The notes beneath the pieces were generated by a model that worked only from the letters and a program-made list of their open reading frames with translations, had not been told where the DNA came from and did not search any database. A stretch of DNA of 64,000 nucleotides from positions 1 through 64,000 of the forward strand of contig NZ_UUIS01000043.1 in the NCBI RefSeq assembly GCF_900589395.1, written 5' to 3'. The translations under genes and the position numbers were made by a program. Shown here in pieces: positions 37,150-46,650 of this stretch (position 1 is its first letter; every line of letters begins with the position of its first letter). This DNA is from Pseudomonas viridiflava. Lineage in GTDB: Bacteria; Pseudomonadota; Gammaproteobacteria; Pseudomonadales; Pseudomonadaceae.

Positions 37150-37629
37150 GTGATCGACCCCGATGGTTTCCGTCCTAATGTCGGGATTATTCTGACAAAC
37201 GATTCTGGTCAGGTCCTGTGGGCTCGGCGTATCAACCAAGACGCCTGGCAGTTTCCGCAAGGGGGCATCAACCCTCAGGAGACGCCGGAAGACGCGCTGT
37301 ACCGTGAATTGAATGAAGAAGTCGGTCTTGAGCGCCAGGACGTGCAGATTCTTGCCTGTACCCGGGGCTGGTTGCGTTATCGTCTGCCACAGCGGTTGGT
37401 GCGTACGCATAGCCAACCGTTGTGCATTGGCCAAAAGCAGAAATGGTTTCTCCTGCGCCTGATCTCCAACGAGCAACGGGTGCGGATGGATTTGACCGGC
37501 AAACCGGAGTTCGATGGCTGGCGCTGGGTCAGTTATTGGTATCCGTTGGGTCAGGTAGTGACATTCAAGCGCGAGGTCTATCGGCGCGCCCTCAAAGAGC
37601 TTGCCCCGCGCCTGATGGCGCGTGACTGA
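37150..37629 (+). CDS. rppH: RNA pyrophosphohydrolase RppH (NudH)
   Basis: 159 residues from a GTG at 37150: the family N-terminus is [15 protein letters not shown], and GCGAGG lies about 8 nt upstream. The frame from 37108 adds a non-family leader. Removes pyrophosphate from the 5' end of mRNA to start decay. The Nudix box [20 protein letters not shown] then VGL fits G-x5-E-x7-REUxEEx[15 protein letters not shown] is also typical of RppH. Located just upstream of ptsP, a conserved pair in gammaproteobacteria. Confidence 0.96.
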   Translation: MIDPDGFRPNVGIILTNDSGQVLWARRINQDAWQFPQGGINPQETPEDALYRELNEEVGLERQDVQILACTRGWLRYRLPQRLVRTHSQPLCIGQKQKWFLLRLISNEQRVRMDLTGKPEFDGWRWVSYWYPLGQVVTFKREVYRRALKELAPRLMARD

Positions 37630-37650
37630 CACGGAGTTCGACCCCGAGCC

Positions 37651-39930
37651 ATGCTCAATACGCTGCGCAAGATCGTCCAGGAAGTTAACTCCGCCAAGGA
37701 TCTCAAGGCGGCGTTGGGCATTATTGTGCTGCGGGTCAAGGAGGCCATGGGCAGCCAGGTCTGCTCGGTCTATCTGCTGGACCCCGAGTCCAACCGCTTT
37801 GTGCTGATGGCCTCCGAAGGCCTGAACAAGCGTTCCATCGGCAAGGTCAGCATGGCCCCCAACGAGGGCCTGGTCGGCCTGGTCGGCACCCGCGAAGAAC
37901 CGCTGAACCTCGAAGACGCCGCCACGCACCCTCGCTATCGCTATTTCGCCGAAACCGGCGAAGAGCGCTACGCCTCGTTCCTCGGTACACCGATCATCCA
38001 CCACCGCCGTGTGGTGGGCGTGCTGGTCATCCAGCAGAAAGAGCGTCGCCAGTTCGACGAGGGTGAAGAAGCCTTCCTGGTGACCATGAGCGCCCAGCTG
38101 GCGGGGGTTATCGCCCACGCCGAGGCCACCGGTTCCATCCGTGGCCTGGGTCGCCAGGGCAAGGGCATCCAGGAAGCCAAGTTCGTCGGTGTGGCCGGCT
38201 CGCCCGGCGCCGCCGTGGGCGTGGCGGTGGTCATGCTGCCGCCGGCCGACCTTGAAGTGGTGCCGGACAAGACCGTTACCGACATCGACGCCGAGCTGGC
38301 GCTGTTCCAGAACGCGCTCGAAGGCGTGCGCAACGACATGCGCAACCTGTCCAAGAAGCTGGCCACCCAGCTGCGCCCCGAAGAGCGTGCGCTGTTCGAC
38401 GTCTACCTGATGATGCTCGACGATGCAGCACTGGGCAGCGAAGTCACCAATGTCATCAAGACCGGCCAGTGGGCCCAGGGCGCCCTGCGTTCGGTGGTCA
38501 CCGAGCACGTCAACCGTTTCGAGCTGATGGACGACGCCTACCTGCGCGAGCGCGCCTCCGACGTCAAGGACCTGGGCCGGCGCCTGCTGGCCTACCTGCA
38601 AGAGGCGCGGCAGCAGACCCTGGTCTACCCCGACAACACCATCCTTGTCAGTGAAGAACTGTCGCCGGCCATGCTCGGCGAAGTGCCTGAAGGCAAGCTG
38701 GTCGGCCTGGTCTCGGTGATGGGCTCGGGCAACTCGCACGTCGCCATCCTGGCTCGGGCCATGGGCATTCCCACGGTCATGGGCCTGGTCGATTTCCCGT
38801 ATTCGAAGGTCGATGGCATCGAACTGATCGTCGATGGCCATCATGGCGAGGTCTACACCAACCCCAGCGAGATCCTGCGCAAGCAGTTCGGCGTGGTGGT
38901 CGAGGAAGAACGCCAGCTGTCCCAGGACCTCGACGCCCTGCGCGAGCTGCCCTGCGTGACGCTGGACGGCCATCGCATGCCGATGTGGGTCAACACCGGC
39001 CTGCTGGCCGATGTCGCCCGCGCCCAGCAGCGCGGCGCCGAAGGGGTAGGGCTGTACCGCACCGAAGTGCCGTTCATGATCAACCAGCGCTTCCCCAGCG
39101 AAAAGGAACAGCTGGCCATCTACCGCGAGCAGTTGTCGGCCTTCCATCCGCTGCCGGTGACCATGCGCAGCCTGGACATCGGCGGCGACAAGGCGCTGTC
39201 GTATTTCCCGATCAAGGAAGAAAACCCGTTCCTGGGCTGGCGTGGCATCCGCGTGACCCTCGACCATCCGGAAATCTTCCTGGTGCAGACCCGTGCCATG
39301 CTCAAGGCCAGTGAGGGCCTGAACAACCTGCGCATCCTGTTGCCAATGATCTCCAGCACCCATGAGGTCGAAGAGGCCCTGCACCTGATCCACCGCGCCT
39401 GGGGCGAGGTACGCGACGAAGGCGCCGATGTGCCGATGCCGCCGGTCGGGGTCATGATCGAGGTCCCGGCGGCGGTGTATCAGGCCCGCGACCTGGCGCG
39501 CCAGGTGGATTTCCTCTCGGTGGGCTCCAACGACCTGACCCAGTACCTGCTGGCTGTGGACCGCAACAACCCACGGGTGGCCGACTTGTACGACTACCTG
39601 CACCCGGCGGTGCTGCAAGCCCTGCAAAGCGTGGTGCATGACGCCCATGCCGAAGGCAAGCCGGTCAGCATCTGCGGCGAAATGGCCGGCGATCCGGCGG
39701 CGGCCGTGCTGCTGATGGCGATGGGCTTCGACAGCCTGTCGATGAACGCCACCAACCTGCCGAAAGTGAAGTGGATGTTGCGCCAGGTCAAGCTGAGCAT
39801 GGCCAAGGACCTGCTGGCCCAGTTGATGACCAACGACAACCCGCAAGTCATCAGCAGCTCGCTGCAACTGGCCCTGCGCAACCTGGGACTGGCGCGGATG
39901 CTCAACCCGGGCTCCGTGAAAGGGCACTGA
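37651..39930 (+). CDS. ptsP: Phosphoenolpyruvate-protein phosphotransferase PtsP (enzyme I-Ntr)
   Basis: 759 residues. First enzyme of the nitrogen PTS; autophosphorylates from PEP and passes phosphate to NPr. N-terminal GAF domain (about 15-150, VKEAMGSQVCSVYLLDPESN). Then the PEP-utiliser N-terminal domain, and the mobile domain with active His in GSGNSHVAILARAMGIPTVM. The C-terminal PEP-binding barrel has MIEVPAAVYQARDLA, VGSNDLTQYLLAVDRNN and the catalytic Cys in SICGEMAGDP. It starts 21 bp after rppH and is probably co-transcribed. Regulates nitrogen, carbon and potassium responses in pseudomonads. Confidence 0.97.
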   Translation: MLNTLRKIVQEVNSAKDLKAALGIIVLRVKEAMGSQVCSVYLLDPESNRFVLMASEGLNKRSIGKVSMAPNEGLVGLVGTREEPLNLEDAATHPRYRYFAETGEERYASFLGTPIIHHRRVVGVLVIQQKERRQFDEGEEAFLVTMSAQLAGVIAHAEATGSIRGLGRQGKGIQEAKFVGVAGSPGAAVGVAVVMLPPADLEVVPDKTVTDIDAELALFQNALEGVRNDMRNLSKKLATQLRPEERALFDVYLMMLDDAALGSEVTNVIKTGQWAQGALRSVVTEHVNRFELMDDAYLRERASDVKDLGRRLLAYLQEARQQTLVYPDNTILVSEELSPAMLGEVPEGKLVGLVSVMGSGNSHVAILARAMGIPTVMGLVDFPYSKVDGIELIVDGHHGEVYTNPSEILRKQFGVVVEEERQLSQDLDALRELPCVTLDGHRMPMWVNTGLLADVARAQQRGAEGVGLYRTEVPFMINQRFPSEKEQLAIYREQLSAFHPLPVTMRSLDIGGDKALSYFPIKEENPFLGWRGIRVTLDHPEIFLVQTRAMLKASEGLNNLRILLPMISSTHEVEEALHLIHRAWGEVRDEGADVPMPPVGVMIEVPAAVYQARDLARQVDFLSVGSNDLTQYLLAVDRNNPRVADLYDYLHPAVLQALQSVVHDAHAEGKPVSICGEMAGDPAAAVLLMAMGFDSLSMNATNLPKVKWMLRQVKLSMAKDLLAQLMTNDNPQVISSSLQLALRNLGLARMLNPGSVKGH

Positions 39931-39949
39931 CACGCCCTTGTGGGGCTCG

Positions 39950-40073
39950 GTAGGAGCGCGCTCTGCCCGCGACCGGCTGCGTTAGCAGTCGTAAAATTGT
40001 GGCATTTCCGAGATTTTGCGAGCGCTACGCACTCGGTCGCGGTGGTCCGGCATTCCGGCAAGCGCGCTCCTAC
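39950..40073. repeat. Composite inverted-repeat element G (ptsP / NRDE gap)
   Basis: Left arm GTAGGAGCGCGCTCTGCCCG starts at 39950; the right arm ends CTAC at 40073. The core is in the B orientation (GTTAGCAGTCGTAAAATTGT ... AGATTTTGCGAGCGCTACGC). The right arm contains a 15-nt insert (TGGTCCGGCATTCCG) after GGTCGCGG. Its right edge supplies the TAG stop (minus, 40070-40072) of the NRDE gene. Confidence 0.88.
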
Positions 40074-40825
40074 CCGATACGTATATCCAGCGCGACCTCG
40101 CCCGATTGCACCCCCTGTACCCCGAAACTGCGTTCGACCAGGCGCTGGCGTGCGTCGGCCTCGACGATCAGGACGGTGCTGGCCCGTGTGCCGTAATGTG
40201 CGCTGGCAATGAATACGCTCGACAGCAAGGTCTCGGTCGCCAGGCCCACCCCGGTATCGGGCAGCTCGCCAACGGCGACCGGTTCGCTATCGCTCAACAA
40301 CGCCAGCAACGTCGTCGGCTGTGGATCATGCAACTGGGCGGCCAGCCCGGCCCGGGCCTTGCGCAGCTTGGGCCAGGGCGTGTCGAGCCCGGCGTTGGAC
40401 AGGCCGTACACACCGTCCTTCAGGCGCTGTGGCGCCGGTTGCCGCGAACCCAGGTAATACAGCGCACCAGGATCACCCACCAGCAGATTGAAACCGGTGT
40501 ACTCATGTGCTCGATCCGCCACCTCGGCCATATAGGCCTCGGGCGACTGTTCGCCGGTCAGAAACCCCGCCACCAGTTCGCCTCGTGAACGCAGCCCCTG
40601 CGTCTGGCCGGGCTGGCGAATATTGGTCAGCGCCGCAAAGCGTCCGTTCCTGGTGACGCCCAGCCAGGTGCCACCGGCCTCCAGGTCGCGCCCGGCATAC
40701 ACCTGCGGCGCATCCGGCCATTGCGCCAGTGCTTGCGTGGGGCGGGCGTAAAACTCGTCACGATTGGCCGCTACGATCAACGGTTGTGAGTGGCCGGGGC
40801 GCCAGGCGAATACGATCAGACACAT
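40070..40825 (-). CDS. NRDE family protein (TANGO2-like)
   Basis: 251 residues starting MCLIVFAWRPGHSQPLIVAA then NRDEFYARPT, the Asn-Arg-Asp-Glu motif that names the family, with a Cys2 that could act as an N-terminal nucleophile. Further segments are GRDLEAGGTWLGVTRNGRFA and ALTNIR. Animal TANGO2 relatives are linked to haem or lipid handling; bacterial function is not established. The C-terminus ends LDIRIG directly at a stop codon formed by repeat element G. Confidence 0.88.
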   Translation of the reverse strand: MCLIVFAWRPGHSQPLIVAANRDEFYARPTQALAQWPDAPQVYAGRDLEAGGTWLGVTRNGRFAALTNIRQPGQTQGLRSRGELVAGFLTGEQSPEAYMAEVADRAHEYTGFNLLVGDPGALYYLGSRQPAPQRLKDGVYGLSNAGLDTPWPKLRKARAGLAAQLHDPQPTTLLALLSDSEPVAVGELPDTGVGLATETLLSSVFIASAHYGTRASTVLIVEADARQRLVERSFGVQGVQSGEVALDIRIG

Positions 40826-40952
40826 GCGCTGCTCCTTTGGAAGATGAAACTGTAACGATCTTCGGTCGGTCTCGGCTAGAGCCCCACGCCTCGCTCCGGT
40901 AACATGCGCCGCTGATCACGTTGCCGCAAAGGCATCCCATTAAGGAGTCGCA

Positions 40953-41765
40953 ATGCTGCCTTACCCGCAGATTGACCCGGTAGCGGTTTCCCTCGGCCCG
41001 CTGCAGATCCACTGGTACGGGTTGATGTACCTGGTCGGCATCGGAGGCGCCTGGTGGCTGGCCTCGCGCCGGCTGAACAGCTTTGATCCGACCTGGACCA
41101 AGGAAAAACTCTCCGACCTGATTTTCTGGCTGGCCATGGGCGTCATCGTCGGCGGCCGGCTGGGCTATGTGCTGTTCTACGACCTGTCCAACTACATTGC
41201 CAACCCGCTGCTGATCTTCGAGGTCTGGAAAGGCGGCATGGCCTTCCACGGTGGTTTCGTCGGGGTGATGGTTGCCGCCTGGTGGTTCGGGCGGCGCAAC
41301 GGCAAGAGCTTCTTCCAGATCATGGACTTCGTCGCCCCGCTGGTGCCAATTGGCCTGGGGGCGGGCCGCATCGGCAACTTCATCAATGCCGAGCTGTGGG
41401 GCAAGCCGACCGACGTGCCGTGGGCGATGGTCTTCCCGCCGTTCAGCGACCCGGCGCAGCTGGCGCGCCATCCTTCACAGCTGTACCAGTTCGCCCTGGA
41501 AGGCGTGGCACTGTTCATCATCCTCAACCTGTTTGCGCGCAAGCCGCGCCCGACCATGGCCGTGTCCGGCATGTTCGCGCTGTTCTACGGGATCTTCCGC
41601 TTTATCGTGGAGTTCGTGCGCGTGCCCGATGCACAACTGGGCTACCTGGCCTGGGGCTGGGTCACCATGGGCCAGATCCTCAGCCTGCCGATGATCATCG
41701 CCGGCCTGCTGCTCATCTGGCTGGCCTACAAGCGCGCCCCACAGGCCCAGAAGGCCGCGGTTTAA
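40953..41765 (+). CDS. lgt: Prolipoprotein diacylglyceryl transferase
   Basis: 270-residue polytopic membrane enzyme that transfers diacylglycerol from phosphatidylglycerol to the lipobox cysteine of prolipoproteins. The Lgt signature [17 protein letters not shown] is present (GRxGNFIN-E), along with the N-terminal [14 protein letters not shown] and [11 protein letters not shown]. An AAGGAG precedes the ATG. The thyA gene follows 51 bp downstream, a classic lgt-thyA pair. Confidence 0.97.
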   Translation: MLPYPQIDPVAVSLGPLQIHWYGLMYLVGIGGAWWLASRRLNSFDPTWTKEKLSDLIFWLAMGVIVGGRLGYVLFYDLSNYIANPLLIFEVWKGGMAFHGGFVGVMVAAWWFGRRNGKSFFQIMDFVAPLVPIGLGAGRIGNFINAELWGKPTDVPWAMVFPPFSDPAQLARHPSQLYQFALEGVALFIILNLFARKPRPTMAVSGMFALFYGIFRFIVEFVRVPDAQLGYLAWGWVTMGQILSLPMIIAGLLLIWLAYKRAPQAQKAAV

Positions 41766-41816
41766 TTCTGAAGCGCCGGGTGCGAGCCCGGCGGGTTCAA
41801 CGATGCAGGTGATTCA

Positions 41817-42788
41817 ATGAAGCAATATCTGGAACTGGTCGCCCATGTGATCAAGCACGGGACCTTGCAGGCCAATCGCACCGGGGTGAACACCATCAGT
41901 TTCCCCGGCGCCATGTTGCGCTACGACCTGCAGGAAGGGTTTCCGGCCGTTACCACTCGGCGCCTGGCGTTCAAGTCGGCGATCGGCGAGATGGTCGGCT
42001 TTCTGCGCGGGGTCAACAACGCCGCTGAATTTCGGGCGCTGGGCTGCAAGGTCTGGGACCAGAACGCCAACGAAAACACCCACTGGCTGAACAACCCGTT
42101 TCGCCAGGGTGAAGATGACCTGGGCGAGATCTACGGCGTGCAATGGCGCAAGTGGCCGGCCTACAAGCGCATCCCGGCCAGCAACCAGGCGGCCATCGAG
42201 CAGACCCTGGCCCAGGGCTATCGGCAGATCGCCGAGGCCGAGGAAGATGGCCAGGCGTTCGTGGTGCTGTACAAGGCCATCGACCAGATTCGCCAGTGCG
42301 TCGACACCATCATCAACGACCCCGGCAGCCGGCGCATCCTGTTCCACGGCTGGAACTGCGCGCAGCTCGATGAAATGGCCTTGCCGCCGTGCCATTTGCT
42401 CTACCAGCTGCACCCCAACCCGCAGACCCGGGAAATCTCCCTGACCCTGTACATCCGCTCCAACGACCTGGGGCTGGGCACGCCGTTCAACCTCACCGAG
42501 GGTGCAGCGCTGCTGAGCCTGATCGGGCGCCTGACCGGCTACACGCCGCGCTGGTTCACCTATTTCATCGGCGATGCCCATGTGTATGAAAACCACCTGG
42601 ACATGCTCAACGAGCAGATGACCCGCGAGCCGTTCCCTGCACCCAAGCTGGTCATTTCCGACCGTGTGCCGGACTTTGCCAAAACCGGTGTCTACCAGCC
42701 CGAGTGGCTGGAGCTGATCGAGCCGTCGGACTTCAGCCTGGAAGGCTATCAGCATCATGCGCCACTGACGGCGCCCATGGCTGTTTAA
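41817..42788 (+). CDS. thyA: Thymidylate synthase
   Basis: 323 residues; methylates dUMP to dTMP with methylenetetrahydrofolate. Visible family motifs are [20 protein letters not shown], the catalytic Cys in [28 protein letters not shown] and [15 protein letters not shown]. It is longer than the 264-residue E. coli enzyme because of extra sequence between about residues 75 and 150 (around [20 protein letters not shown]), as in other long-type bacterial ThyA. Its TAA overlaps the stop of the converging MocR gene. Confidence 0.97.
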   Translation: MKQYLELVAHVIKHGTLQANRTGVNTISFPGAMLRYDLQEGFPAVTTRRLAFKSAIGEMVGFLRGVNNAAEFRALGCKVWDQNANENTHWLNNPFRQGEDDLGEIYGVQWRKWPAYKRIPASNQAAIEQTLAQGYRQIAEAEEDGQAFVVLYKAIDQIRQCVDTIINDPGSRRILFHGWNCAQLDEMALPPCHLLYQLHPNPQTREISLTLYIRSNDLGLGTPFNLTEGAALLSLIGRLTGYTPRWFTYFIGDAHVYENHLDMLNEQMTREPFPAPKLVISDRVPDFAKTGVYQPEWLELIEPSDFSLEGYQHHAPLTAPMAV

Positions 42789-44185
42789 AGACAGCCCGCC
42801 AACCGCTGCGCCAGTGCCGACGCCTGTTCGGCACGGGTGACATTGGTAAAGCCCATCACCAGCCCCTGCCGGGGCGTCTCTTGCAGATACCATTGCGACA
42901 GCGGCTCTATCGAGAGGCCCTGGGCTCTGGCGCGCCGGGCAATTGCGACGTCGTCACCCTCTGGCAGGCCTGCCAGTACATGCATGCCGCCGGCCTGCGG
43001 ATTGAGGTGCAGGCGCTCGCCTGCGGCCTGTTGCAGTGCGTCGACCAGCCATCGGCGGCGGCGGGCATAGAGCTGGCGCATCCTGTTCAGGTGCCGGGCA
43101 AAATGTCCCTCGTTGAGAAACGCCGTGACCGTGGCTTGCAGCAGCTGCGGGCAATGGTTGTGCAGTCGGTCAGCCTGGCGGGCGAAGGCCTGGCTCTGTT
43201 CGGCCGGCACCACCAGGTAGGCCAGGCGCAGGCCGGGAAACAGCACTTTGCTGAAGGTGCCGGTGTAAAGCACGCGGCCTTGCTGGTCCAGGCTTTTGAG
43301 TGCAGGCAGCGGCTTGCCCTGATAGCGGTATTCGCTGTCGTAGTCATCCTCGATGATCCAGCGCTGGTTACAGGCGGCCCAGTCCAGCAGGGCCAGGCGG
43401 CGTGGCAACGACAGCGACACACCCAGCGGACTCTGGTGGGTCGGGGTGACCACGGCAAAGCGGGCGTCCGGTGCGCGCTCAACGCCCTGGGCCACGTCCA
43501 GGCCCTGGTCGTCCACCGGCACCGGCACCAGTTCCATGCCGGCGTGCTGCAAGGCATGACGTGCCATGAAATAGCCCGGCTCCTCCAGCCAGCAGCGGTC
43601 ACCGGGTTGCATCAATGTGTGGACGATCAAGTCCAGGCAGGCGCGATAGCCGGCGCAGACAAACACCTGTTCGGCCTGGCAGGTGATGCCGCGTGAAATC
43701 CCCAGGTAGGTGGCAATGGCCGCCCGCAGCGGCGCATGGCCTTGCGGGTCGGGATAGACCAGCCCTTCAAGCCCCGCCTGGCGCAGTTGGCGCCCGGCCA
43801 GGCGGGTCCACAGCTTGCGCGGAAAGGCATCCAGCGCCGGCAGGCCCATCTGCAGGGCCTGCGGCAGCGTACCGCGATGGCTGGACGCCAAGGGCGTCGC
43901 CGGCTCGGACAACGGCACGGCACCCGCAGCAAGGGCCGGCAGGTGCGGCGTGACCACGGTGCCGGCTGCGCCACGGGCAATCAGGTAACCCTCGCCGATC
44001 AGCAACTGGTAAGCCGCCTCCACGGTGCCACGCGCCAGGTTCAGCTCTGCGGCCAGCGCCCGCACGGCCGGCACCCGGTCGCCAGGGCGCAGGCGGCCGT
44101 CAGCGATGGATTCGCGAAAGCGCTGGTACAGCTGGCGATAGATCGGTGAGGTCTGGCTGCGATCCGGAATGAAGGGCGTCAACAT
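42785..44185 (-). CDS. MocR/PdxR-family regulator (GntR helix-turn-helix fused to aminotransferase fold)
   Basis: 466 residues. GntR-type winged helix at about 12-80 ([20 protein letters not shown] and [19 protein letters not shown]). The class I aminotransferase-like domain runs from about 110 to the end, with the PLP-Lys region [19 protein letters not shown] and Asp-x-x-Tyr segment [12 protein letters not shown]. MocR regulators use PLP-bound amines as effectors and usually control the divergent neighbour, here the GNAT operon 71 bp away. A dyad lies between them. The stop overlaps thyA by 3 bp. Confidence 0.9.
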   Translation of the reverse strand: MLTPFIPDRSQTSPIYRQLYQRFRESIADGRLRPGDRVPAVRALAAELNLARGTVEAAYQLLIGEGYLIARGAAGTVVTPHLPALAAGAVPLSEPATPLASSHRGTLPQALQMGLPALDAFPRKLWTRLAGRQLRQAGLEGLVYPDPQGHAPLRAAIATYLGISRGITCQAEQVFVCAGYRACLDLIVHTLMQPGDRCWLEEPGYFMARHALQHAGMELVPVPVDDQGLDVAQGVERAPDARFAVVTPTHQSPLGVSLSLPRRLALLDWAACNQRWIIEDDYDSEYRYQGKPLPALKSLDQQGRVLYTGTFSKVLFPGLRLAYLVVPAEQSQAFARQADRLHNHCPQLLQATVTAFLNEGHFARHLNRMRQLYARRRRWLVDALQQAAGERLHLNPQAGGMHVLAGLPEGDDVAIARRARAQGLSIEPLSQWYLQETPRQGLVMGFTNVTRAEQASALAQRLAGCL

Positions 44186-44219
44186 GGCCTGGTCTTTTAT
44201 GCACTTTTTGGCCCTGTAG

Positions 44220-44242
44220 CTTAGGCCATCGGCCGCCTAAAG
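44220..44242. promoter_or_regulatory. Candidate MocR operator between the divergent genes
   Basis: CTTAGGC (44220-44226) and GCCTAAAG (44235-44242) form an imperfect inverted repeat in the 71-bp gap between the MocR gene and the GNAT operon. It overlaps the GTG at 44242, which argues that translation of the GNAT gene begins downstream. Confidence 0.4.
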
Positions 44243-44256
44243 TGAGCGCTCTCTTC

Positions 44257-44718
44257 ATGGCGGCTTACCTCATGGCCTATACCTTTTTGCACCTCGACGC
44301 CCCATCCGGCCTGGCGGCCAGTTTCGCGCTGATGCGCGTCCTGCGTCCGACCCTGGCTTGCGCCGAGGCCTATACCACGCAACTGCTACGCCAGATCAAT
44401 CAGGGCTATCGCTTGCTGGCCGTGCACGACGGTGACTCCATCGTCGGCCTGGCTGGCTACCGCGAGCTGGAAAACCTGCTGTATGGACGCTTCATCTATG
44501 TCGACGACCTGGTGATCAGTCCCGACCTGCAGCGCAGCGGCCTGGGGGCGCAGGTGCTGGAGGCCGTGCGCCGCGAGGCGCGCCGCCGTGGTTGTCAGCA
44601 CCTGGTGCTGGACACTGGCCTGCACATGCCGCTGGCCCAGCGCTTCTATTTTCGCCAGGGCCTGCTGGCCCGTGGCATGCACTTCACCCAGCGTCTGAAC
44701 GAGGAGCGCGCCGCATGA
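44257..44718 (+). CDS. GNAT-family N-acetyltransferase
   Basis: 153 residues if started at the ATG at 44257; a GTG at 44242 and an ATG at 44272 are alternatives. The acetyl-CoA motif is LQRSGLGAQVLEAVRREARR (Q/R-x-x-G-x-G), preceded by YVDDLVISPD, and the C-terminal LVLDTGLHMPLAQRFYFRQG is standard. Acceptor unknown. First gene of a coupled operon; its stop overlaps the next start (ATGA at 44715). Probably controlled by the divergent MocR regulator. Confidence 0.82.
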   Translation: MAAYLMAYTFLHLDAPSGLAASFALMRVLRPTLACAEAYTTQLLRQINQGYRLLAVHDGDSIVGLAGYRELENLLYGRFIYVDDLVISPDLQRSGLGAQVLEAVRREARRRGCQHLVLDTGLHMPLAQRFYFRQGLLARGMHFTQRLNEERAA

Positions 44719-45335
44719 ACAAGGTCCTGCTGATCAATGCCAGTCCCCAGGGCGAGGCTTCCCATGCTTATCGGCTGGCCCTGGAACTGGTCAACACCCT
44801 GCGCCGGCGGCAACCGGCGCTGGCGCTGGTCGAACGCGATCTGGGCGCCCGGCCATTACCGCCGCTGACGTGCGACTACGCCCGCGCCCTGACCACGTTG
44901 ACCCCGGCCGAGGCGCCGGTGTTCGAGGTGTCCGAAGCGCTGATCAACGAGTTGCAAAGCGGCGATGTGCTGCTGATCGCCACGCCGATGCACAACTTCA
45001 CCGTGCCGGCTGCGCTCAAGCTGTGGATCGATTACGTGCTGCGCATTCACCGCACCTTCAGCGTCGGCCCCCAGGGCAAGACCGGCCTGCTGTGCGACCG
45101 GCCGACCTACGTACTGGTGGGGTCCGGTGGCTTTCACCAGGGCGCATGGGCGCGGCAGCCGGATTTTCTCACGCCGTACCTGCGCCATGTGCTCAACACC
45201 CTGGGCGTGTTCGACCTGCATTTCAGCTACCTGCAGGGCCTGGTGTCCGGTGCTGATGCGGTCGACAGCGCGCTGGCCGAGGCGCGTGCCCGGTTGGCCC
45301 TGGAGCCGTTGTTTGGCGAACTCGCCTGTTACTGA
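44715..45335 (+). CDS. FMN-dependent NAD(P)H oxidoreductase, azoreductase/quinone-reductase type
   Basis: 206 residues from the ATG at 44715, translationally coupled to the GNAT gene. Flavodoxin-2 fold: KVLLINASPQGEASHAYRLA at the FMN phosphate site and IATPMHNFTVPAALKLWIDY, the typical AzoR (P-M-x-N-F-x-x-P-x-x-LK-x-W-ID) segment. Catalyses two-electron reduction of quinones, azo or nitro compounds. The C-terminal region is slightly shorter than AzoR. With the AhpD-like gene, it suggests a role in electrophile or oxidant stress. Confidence 0.86.
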   Translation: MNKVLLINASPQGEASHAYRLALELVNTLRRRQPALALVERDLGARPLPPLTCDYARALTTLTPAEAPVFEVSEALINELQSGDVLLIATPMHNFTVPAALKLWIDYVLRIHRTFSVGPQGKTGLLCDRPTYVLVGSGGFHQGAWARQPDFLTPYLRHVLNTLGVFDLHFSYLQGLVSGADAVDSALAEARARLALEPLFGELACY

Positions 45336-45362
45336 ACCTTTATTTTTCATAGGAGTTTCACC

Positions 45363-45794
45363 ATGAGCCAACTCAGACTGCCGTTTCCCTCCCTGTCGCC
45401 GGCCGCCTATCAGGGCCTGCTGGCCACCAACAAGGCGCTGGTCGAAGGCGCACTGCCGCTGCCACTGCTGGAACTGGTGTTTTTGCGGGTGTCGCAGATC
45501 AATGGCTGTGCGTTCTGCCTGGGCAAGCATGCGCAAACCCTGCGCGAGTGCGAGGTGCCGCAGGCAAAGCTCGACTGCCTGGCCGGCTGGCGGATCAGCG
45601 AATTGTTCGATGCGCGTGAGCGTGCGGCGCTGGCCTGGGCCGAAACGCTCACGTACATCAGTGACAAAGGCGCACCCGATGAGCTGTATGAGCCTTTGTC
45701 ATCACACTTTTCCGATGCCCAGGTCAGTGACCTGACCCTGGCGGTGTCATTGATGAATGCATTCAATCGCTTGGCAGTGGGGATGAAACTTTAA
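45363..45794 (+). CDS. Carboxymuconolactone decarboxylase family protein (AhpD-like)
   Basis: 143 residues with the redox CxxC in NGCAFCLGKHAQTL (Cys49 and Cys52, His56), the alkylhydroperoxidase-core signature. The rest is a helical AhpD-like fold (WAETLTYISDKGAPDELYEP). Likely a thiol-dependent peroxide or electrophile reductase, not a true decarboxylase. A GGAG precedes the ATG, 27 bp after the flavoprotein gene. Last gene of the MocR-linked operon. Confidence 0.87.
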   Translation: MSQLRLPFPSLSPAAYQGLLATNKALVEGALPLPLLELVFLRVSQINGCAFCLGKHAQTLRECEVPQAKLDCLAGWRISELFDARERAALAWAETLTYISDKGAPDELYEPLSSHFSDAQVSDLTLAVSLMNAFNRLAVGMKL

Positions 45795-45924
45795 GACGCT
45801 TCCAATTATCTTTCTGTCAGGCAGCGCCCTGTGGGTCACTTATGGGCACACGGTGTATCGCGTTCGGCATCATCGATACAAGTCATTGAGCGTGGCGAAT
45901 GGCTACACGGTAGTTGCGCGCGTA

Positions 45925-46650
45925 TCAATCCCGGGTGTCCAGAAGTTGCAGGTTTAGTGTGCGCGGCGGTGCCCAGTACGAATGATTGCCGACCCGGTCG
46001 ATGATGCAGTAAGTGATTTCCGGTGGCTGGCTTTCAATGGCATCGCGAATCAGGGCCGGGGGGACGATCAGGTCGATGGGGTGATCGATGTCTTCTTCGC
46101 GCAGCGCTGGCAGGTCCAGCCGCAAGTCGCCCCAGCGCAGGGTGATTTCATCGTGGCAGGCCATGTTCAGGTACGGCTCGATGGTCAGCGGCAAGCCACT
46201 TTCAAGGTGCCTGGGCGTCAGGCCGCGGCGGGCCACGCAAGGTGACAGCGACAACGGCGCCAGGCCCTGGTTTTCCTCCTCGCAAGAGCCCGGCAGCTGT
46301 CCGCCGGGAGTGTCCAGCTTGACCCACAGCTTGTGGCACAGCGAGGTGAGCGGCGTGCCGCCGACTTTCATAACCCGGTAGTAGGTTCGGGCCTTGCCGT
46401 TCTGCAGGAAGCTTTCCGGCACGCGCAATGCGACCGGGTGCGGGAGGTCGTCGCGGGTCAGGACGGTGGAGGCGACATAACACCCGTCCCAGAACAGCTC
46501 GATCAGGTCACCTTCATCCATCGCCTCGTAGGCGGGAATCTGCACCGTCAGTTGCGATGCAGCCAGCAGACCGATGCCATGCCGACAGGCCATGGGAATA
46601 ACAGGGACGGGCAGTTTTACCTGGGCGGCAGTGCAAGCAGTGTGGTTCAT
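45925..46650 (-). CDS. Unknown protein with two homologous beta-rich repeats
   Basis: 241 residues from the ATG at 46650 (MNHTACTAAQVKLPVPVI); an upstream in-frame extension to 46770 lacks a ribosome site. No family recognised. Two internal repeats are clear: about 34-112 (LTVQIPAYEAMDEGDLIELF ... DDLPHPVALRVP ... TYYRVMKVGG) and about 154-236 (LPLTIEPYLNMACHDEITLR ... EDIDHPIDLIVP ... ITYCIIDRVGN). Each looks like an immunoglobulin-like beta sandwich, as in adhesin stalks, but no signal peptide is seen. The 290-bp region upstream is A+T-rich. Confidence 0.65.
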   Translation of the reverse strand: MNHTACTAAQVKLPVPVIPMACRHGIGLLAASQLTVQIPAYEAMDEGDLIELFWDGCYVASTVLTRDDLPHPVALRVPESFLQNGKARTYYRVMKVGGTPLTSLCHKLWVKLDTPGGQLPGSCEEENQGLAPLSLSPCVARRGLTPRHLESGLPLTIEPYLNMACHDEITLRWGDLRLDLPALREEDIDHPIDLIVPPALIRDAIESQPPEITYCIIDRVGNHSYWAPPRTLNLQLLDTRD

